Shown piece after piece: positions 22,634-25,228 of a stretch of 25,228 nucleotides of DNA. The position numbers were made by a program, and so were the translations under genes. Where the stretch lies: IMG/VR virus record IMGVR_UViG_3300025121_000137, positions 1-25,228 of that record, one strand, 5' to 3'. Position 1 is the stretch's first letter. Every line of letters starts with the position of its first letter. The DNA is from a virus. The notes beneath the pieces were generated by a model that saw only the letters and a list, made by a program, of their open reading frames with translations, ran no database searches and was not told where the DNA came from.

Positions 22634-22884
22634 TGTTTTACGTTTTATACTGTGACGACGGGCCCAAAGGTATTGTTCCTCAGAGCGTGGAAATCACCGG
22701 GCACGCCGAGGAGCTCTGGATAATTGAAGACTGGGAGGGCGTTGAAGAATTTCAACGGTTAGCCGTGGACGAATGTCAGTCCAGACGACATCCACGAATA
22801 ACCCGCATCTGGCAGGACCTTACCTCAAAAGAAGAACGAGATATTTACTCTGCGGTAAAATACTGGCCGAGTATACGCCAATGA
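22633..22884 (+). CDS. Small acidic protein (83 aa)
   Basis: Not recognised. Acidic N-terminal two-thirds (FYVLYCDDGPKGIVPQSVEI, ELWIIEDWEGVEEFQRLAVDE) and a basic middle (SRRHPRITRIW). No motif that assigns a role. Upstream GGAGG, and stop-start overlaps on both sides (TAATG before, ATGA after), place it firmly in the operon with the methyltransferase. Confidence 0.72.
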   Translation: MFYVLYCDDGPKGIVPQSVEITGHAEELWIIEDWEGVEEFQRLAVDECQSRRHPRITRIWQDLTSKEERDIYSAVKYWPSIRQ

Positions 22885-23486
22885 CAATTCAACTTATTTA
22901 CGGCCACGCTCTAGATCTATTGGAGGAGTATAATCCCCATCCAGATCTTATTGCCACGGACCCTCCCTATGCTTTTGGAGGAACTGGTGACGAGCACGCC
23001 ATCACCGCCACGGTCGCTACAGTACTTAGAGAAAGCGCCAGGCGGCTAAAAAAGGGCGGGTGGATGTTAATTATGTGCGCTGCCTCTTGGCGCAGCACTA
23101 TCTATATGGTGGAGTCGGTCCGAGGATTAGTGGAGCCCGTTAGAATTGCCACCTGGTGTAAACCCAAAACGAGAACTAAAGTAAAGACAACCGGCTGGCA
23201 GTGGGCGTCAGTAAATATAGTTGCCCTCCGTAAGGGCAAGTCACAAATACTTCCGCCAAGCGGGTATTTAGATCATATTCTGGTCGAGCCAATAAAAGTA
23301 GGTCGGCGGGCAGAGTTACCTCCAGCAGTCGCAGATTGGATGGTATCACCATATGCGGTAGCTGGTGGCGTAATGTTAGATCCATTTGCTGGCTCAGGGG
23401 CTTTAGTGCAGGCCGCCTCTCGCTGCGGCATGATATCCATCGGGTATGAAATTAATAAAGGAGGCATAGATGGGCTGTCTACGTAA
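22881..23486 (+). CDS. Beta-class DNA amino-methyltransferase (201 aa)
   Basis: Transfers a methyl group from S-adenosylmethionine to the amino group of adenine (N6) or cytosine (N4). The catalytic motif IV TDPPYAFGG is near residue 29, with LKKGGWMLIMC following. The SAM-binding motif I LDPFAGSG lies near the C-terminus (about 170), followed by GYEIN. The order IV...I is that of the beta group. The target-recognition part between them is short (WCKPKTRTKVKTTGWQW region), so the protein is compact. Start: ATG 22881 overlaps the upstream TGA (ATGA); the open frame extends 36 codons further upstream but overlaps the previous gene. No restriction enzyme is beside it, so it is probably an orphan that protects phage DNA or marks regulatory sites (inference). 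Confidence 0.88.
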   Translation: MTIQLIYGHALDLLEEYNPHPDLIATDPPYAFGGTGDEHAITATVATVLRESARRLKKGGWMLIMCAASWRSTIYMVESVRGLVEPVRIATWCKPKTRTKVKTTGWQWASVNIVALRKGKSQILPPSGYLDHILVEPIKVGRRAELPPAVADWMVSPYAVAGGVMLDPFAGSGALVQAASRCGMISIGYEINKGGIDGLST

Positions 23487-23751
23487 GCACACTAAATACC
23501 AGCCAACGGATAATGAGTGGCCCTCCTGCCCAAAGTGTGGCGGGCGAGTAATACTCAACTCTGATTTTATGGACCTAACCGATGACTGTGATTTACTTCA
23601 TGTGGACGACGATATTATATGTGAGGAATGTGAATACGGCCTCGGGTCAGGTAGATCTTTTGCCAATAAACTCCAGAAGCAGAAACACTTGATTCCCTGC
23701 CCCCACTGTAATGGGACTGGCCTTATTAAAGATACTCTCGAAAAAGTCTAA
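23470..23751 (+). CDS. Small zinc-ribbon protein (93 aa)
   Basis: Three cysteine pairs: CPKCGG (about residues 18-23), CEECEYG (about 52-58) and CPHCNGTG (about 78-85), the last of the DnaJ-zinc-finger style CxxCxGxG. One or two zinc sites are likely. ATG 23470 has AAGGAGG 5 nt upstream and overlaps the methyltransferase end by 17 nt. Last gene of the rightward operon. Role unknown. Confidence 0.78.
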   Translation: MGCLRKHTKYQPTDNEWPSCPKCGGRVILNSDFMDLTDDCDLLHVDDDIICEECEYGLGSGRSFANKLQKQKHLIPCPHCNGTGLIKDTLEKV

Positions 23752-23929
23752 AAATACCCCCAATTTTAGCGGCAAGATAGACCTTGACCTTGCGCATAAA
23801 AAGGTATTTTGACATAACTTCCCTAAGGTAATAAGACTATCACCAGTAGTAACTAGACGACTAGACTCAGACCCCTAACACCTAGTGACCCTCCGTGTAA
23901 TTATACTTGCACTAGCTCTATAAAAATTA

Positions 23930-24021
23930 CTAAAAATATCAAAGTATGCCCCGGATTGCCCTCGCTCACATAATTATCAGCTACTAGAAAGAAAATACCT
24001 AAAAATATCAAAGTATGCCCC
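23930..24021. repeat. Pair of exact 23-bp direct repeats
   Basis: The same 23 bp (core AAAATATCAAAGTATGCCCC) occurs at 23930-23952 and 23999-24021, 69 bp apart, in noncoding AT-rich DNA. Possible protein-binding sites or iterons. Confidence 0.85.
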
Positions 24022-24191
24022 AGATCACCGCCTGAAGCAGGTAAGCAACCTCAATTCCAACATATAAAAAAGGGAATAACTAACTTTTAGGTTTCCTAGA
24101 ATGACATTCGGAAATCCTGATAGTGTCAATGGGATATCTTTCAATCCAGCAATTGCTGAAAGTGCAACAAAATCATGGGTGTATATATCGG

Positions 24192-24333
24192 TGGTGCACT
24201 ATCAGATTGATGATAAATAGCCCCATGGTAGACTCAAAATACTGTCGTGATGCACTATCAGATTGTTGACAAATAGACCATCGACATGGTGCACTATTTG
24301 CGTGATAAACTGTTTGTGTGGCAAATAGACCAT
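24192..24333. repeat. Iteron-like repeat family TGCACTATCAGATTG / CAAATAGACCAT
   Basis: TGCACTATCAGATTG occurs at 24195-24209 and 24251-24265 (56 bp apart), each followed after 4-6 nt by AAATAG-CC. A partial third GGTGCACTAT lies at 24288-24297. CAAATAGACCAT occurs at 24270-24281 and 24322-24333. Spaced direct repeats like these are typical of replication-initiator or partition binding sites; function is inferred. Confidence 0.78.
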
Positions 24334-24386
24334 AGACCAGCTGCAATAAGCCCCGTCATTTTCACCATAGTGGGCAGTAGATCTGG

Positions 24387-24453
24387 GATCGCGATCGATG
24401 CCGTCCGAGTATTTTTCCAGCCCTCGAGCGCACGAGCTCTCCAAAAAATACTC
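24387..24453. repeat. GATCGCGATC palindrome and 47-nt imperfect hairpin
   Basis: The perfect palindrome GATCGCGATC (24387-24396) precedes a hairpin at 24407-24453: arms GAGTATTTTT and AAAAATACTC (10 bp), an internal bulge, and a small CTCG-CGAG stem. There is no trailing T-run, so it is not a typical terminator. Confidence 0.65.
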
Positions 24454-24501
24454 AATCAACTAATGCGTGACGTTTCTAGGCTATTTTTGCTGTTTCTGGG
24501 A

Positions 24502-24530
24502 TATAATAACATATGGCGTTTGAACGCCAT
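24502..24530 (+). promoter_or_regulatory. -10-like box followed by palindrome (site 1)
   Basis: TATAAT (24502-24507), then the dyad ATGGCGTT-TG-AACGCCAT (24513-24530), 5 nt downstream, which would cover a start point. No good -35 is seen, so promoter activity is uncertain; operator character is inferred from the dyad and its twin at 24622-24637. Confidence 0.5.
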
Positions 24531-24590
24531 GAAACGACTTACCACTATTTTTAGGTATATTCTCCTAAATGACCAAGGTGAAAGATAGCC

Positions 24591-24637
24591 TTTCTGATTG
24601 TTGTTATCCCCTTATGATGGTTGGCGTTCAAACGCCA
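24591..24637 (+). promoter_or_regulatory. Promoter-like boxes followed by palindrome (site 2)
   Basis: TTTCTG (24591-24596), 16-nt spacer, TATGAT (24613-24618), then TGGCGTT-CA-AACGCCA (24622-24637), the same dyad as at 24513-24530 with the centre inverted. The dyad begins 3 nt after the -10-like box. It would transcribe into the structured region to the right. Confidence 0.5.
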
Positions 24638-24885
24638 TCTGATGATGGTGGGTCTACTTTTGGCCCTAGGGGGACTTCCGCCCTGAGACGAGCTGCAGGA
24701 GTTGCCTTCTATCCAACCGGGGTGTTAGGGAGGAAAAGCGTTGTGGCGGGCAGTATTTAATAGACCAGGAGCAGCTAGGACCCATCGCCAGATAGGCCGA
24801 GCATGGGCCCTAGCTCGTGCCACAGATACTCCATGGGCTCATGCCTAGACCGAGTATCCCTCAGGGCTTCATCCTCCCCTAGGCC

Positions 24886-24926
24886 AGGGCGTGATCATCT
24901 AAATCAGATCTAGATGATCACGCCCT
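24886..24926. repeat. Perfect 16-bp stem, 9-nt loop
   Basis: AGGGCGTGATCATCTA (24886-24901) and its exact complement (24911-24926). No T-run follows on either strand, so it is not a standard terminator. Confidence 0.92.
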
Positions 24927-25011
24927 CCGCGCGTAGCAAGGGCTATGCCAAGATGGGAGATAACCTAGTGGCTAAGCCAGCGAAACTCAGAAATACTCTA
25001 AGCCCTTGAAA

Positions 25012-25056
25012 TCAATGGCTTATCTTTTTACTATGTGGTCAAAGATAAGCCATTGA
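25012..25056. repeat. Perfect 16-bp stem, 13-nt loop
   Basis: TCAATGGCTTATCTTT (25012-25027) and its exact complement (25041-25056). Its sequence is unrelated to the 24886 stem, and the two are 85 nt apart. Confidence 0.92.
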
Positions 25057-25125
25057 CGGCCAGCCAGTCCCAGGCTATCTATGGAGAGACGAGAAAGTTC
25101 TTTGAAAAAATTCGCGCGCTACCCC

Positions 25126-25226
25126 AGGGACGAAAGTCCCTTCTGAGGGAGGGCACGTGTGATCGTGCCATGGTCAAGGGCGATACGCCCCCTTGATGGT
25201 CCTATTGTGGATCAGACCATGGCACG
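25126..25226. repeat. Cluster of hairpins with alternative pairing
   Basis: AGGGAC-GAAA-GTCCCT (25126-25141); GGCACG (25152-25157) can pair with CGTGCC (25164-25169); CGTGCCATGGTC (25164-25175) can instead pair with GACCATGGCACG (25215-25226), enclosing the TCAAGGGCG / CGCC..CTTGA hairpin (25174-25196). Confidence 0.85.
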
Positions 25227-25228
25227 GT

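Larger units (their letters stand above)
23752..25228. other. 1.48-kb noncoding, structure-rich region
   Basis: No convincing gene. The AT-rich left part (23752-24480) holds two direct-repeat families, a weak promoter-like TTGACA...TAAGAC (23809-23837, plus strand) and a 47-nt imperfect hairpin. The middle (24480-24640) has two near-identical palindromes each after a -10-like box. The right part (about 24655 to window end) is a series of nested helices. Short open frames here (24286-24588 and 24569-24760 plus; 24202-24459 minus) lack ribosome-binding sites and run through the repeats. Confidence 0.75.
24655..25228 (+). ncRNA. Candidate large structured noncoding RNA (right end beyond window)
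   Basis: Helices found by eye: 24661-24672 with 24876-24886 (long range, 11 bp, one bulged C); 24773-24785 with 24803-24815 (12 of 13 pairs); 24825-24831 with 24852-24858 (7 bp) enclosing a small GGGC-TCAT-GCCT hairpin; 24886-24901 with 24911-24926 (16 bp); 25012-25027 with 25041-25056 (16 bp); AGGGAC-GAAA-GTCCCT (25126-25141); and 25164-25175 with 25215-25226 (12 bp) enclosing another hairpin at 25174-25196. The GAAA tetraloop and most wobble pairs favour the plus strand, though one A-C mismatch would favour minus. Length of at least ~570 nt and phage context recall ornate large phage RNAs such as GOLLD and ROOL, but I cannot match their consensus. A cis-acting DNA structure (origin, packaging) is the alternative. 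Confidence 0.45.

Noticed and set aside
23930-24333. Direct repeats as a CRISPR array
   Set aside because: Only two copies of each element, irregular spacing, and no cas genes nearby.
24202-24459. Minus-strand open frame of 85 codons
   Set aside because: It covers the direct repeats and hairpin, has no Shine-Dalgarno and no recognisable motif.
24286-24588. Plus-strand open frame of 100 codons in the noncoding region
   Set aside because: No ribosome-binding site, it runs through iteron-like repeats and a hairpin, and the product resembles no family.
24569-24760. Plus-strand open frame of 63 codons
   Set aside because: It overlaps the second palindrome and the structured region; no ribosome-binding site of note.
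24886-25056. The long hairpins as rho-independent terminators
   Set aside because: Neither is followed by a T-run on either strand.
24640-25228. tRNA, tmRNA or RNase P RNA in the structured region
   Set aside because: No T-loop GGTTCGANTCC signature, no CCA-type acceptor pairing and no conserved RNase P or tmRNA motif seen.

Overview
The window is part of a tailed-phage genome (or prophage/metagenomic phage contig) with a contractile tail. On the minus strand a head-to-tail assembly module reads right to left: possible small terminase, large terminase (TerL), a small zinc-ribbon protein, portal, a small repeat protein, a 1371-residue DNA end-repair polyprotein, prohead protease with a nested scaffold, major capsid protein (MCP), a small head protein, head-tail adaptor, a cargo block, head closure, neck, tail terminator candidate, tail sheath, and the first 70 codons of the tail tube. 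Sheath plus a gp19-type tube indicate myovirus morphology. The host cannot be named: promoters and Shine-Dalgarno sequences are of ordinary bacterial sigma-70 type. No integrase, lysis, replication or tRNA gene is visible, so lifestyle is unknown.

Leftward block (1-21084): almost every gene touches or overlaps the next (ATGA, TGATG, TAATG junctions), which fits one long transcript from a good sigma-70 promoter at 21140-21168. Two things break the standard order. First, a very large protein combining a HAD phosphatase, a nucleotidyltransferase-like segment, an ATP-dependent DNA ligase with OB fold, and one or two LigD-type 3'-phosphoesterase domains sits between portal and protease. Second, a GC-rich block (about 5.59-7.7 kb) encoding a membrane-anchored and two exported proteins splits the neck genes between adaptor and head closure.

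Rightward block (21193-23751): small, mostly cysteine-rich genes, a protein with four helix-turn-helix units, and a beta-class amino-methyltransferase. A second promoter with an overlapping dyad lies at 21441-21479. This looks like a regulatory/accessory operon transcribed divergently from the structural genes.

Right end (23752-25228): about 1.5 kb without a convincing gene but full of structure. It has 23-bp direct repeats, a second iteron-like repeat family, a 47-nt imperfect hairpin, two near-identical palindromes each just downstream of a -10-like box, then a region of nested helices (two perfect 16-bp stems, a GAAA tetraloop hairpin, a 12-bp inverted repeat enclosing another hairpin) that continues off the window. 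It is a good candidate for a large structured noncoding RNA and/or a replication or control region.
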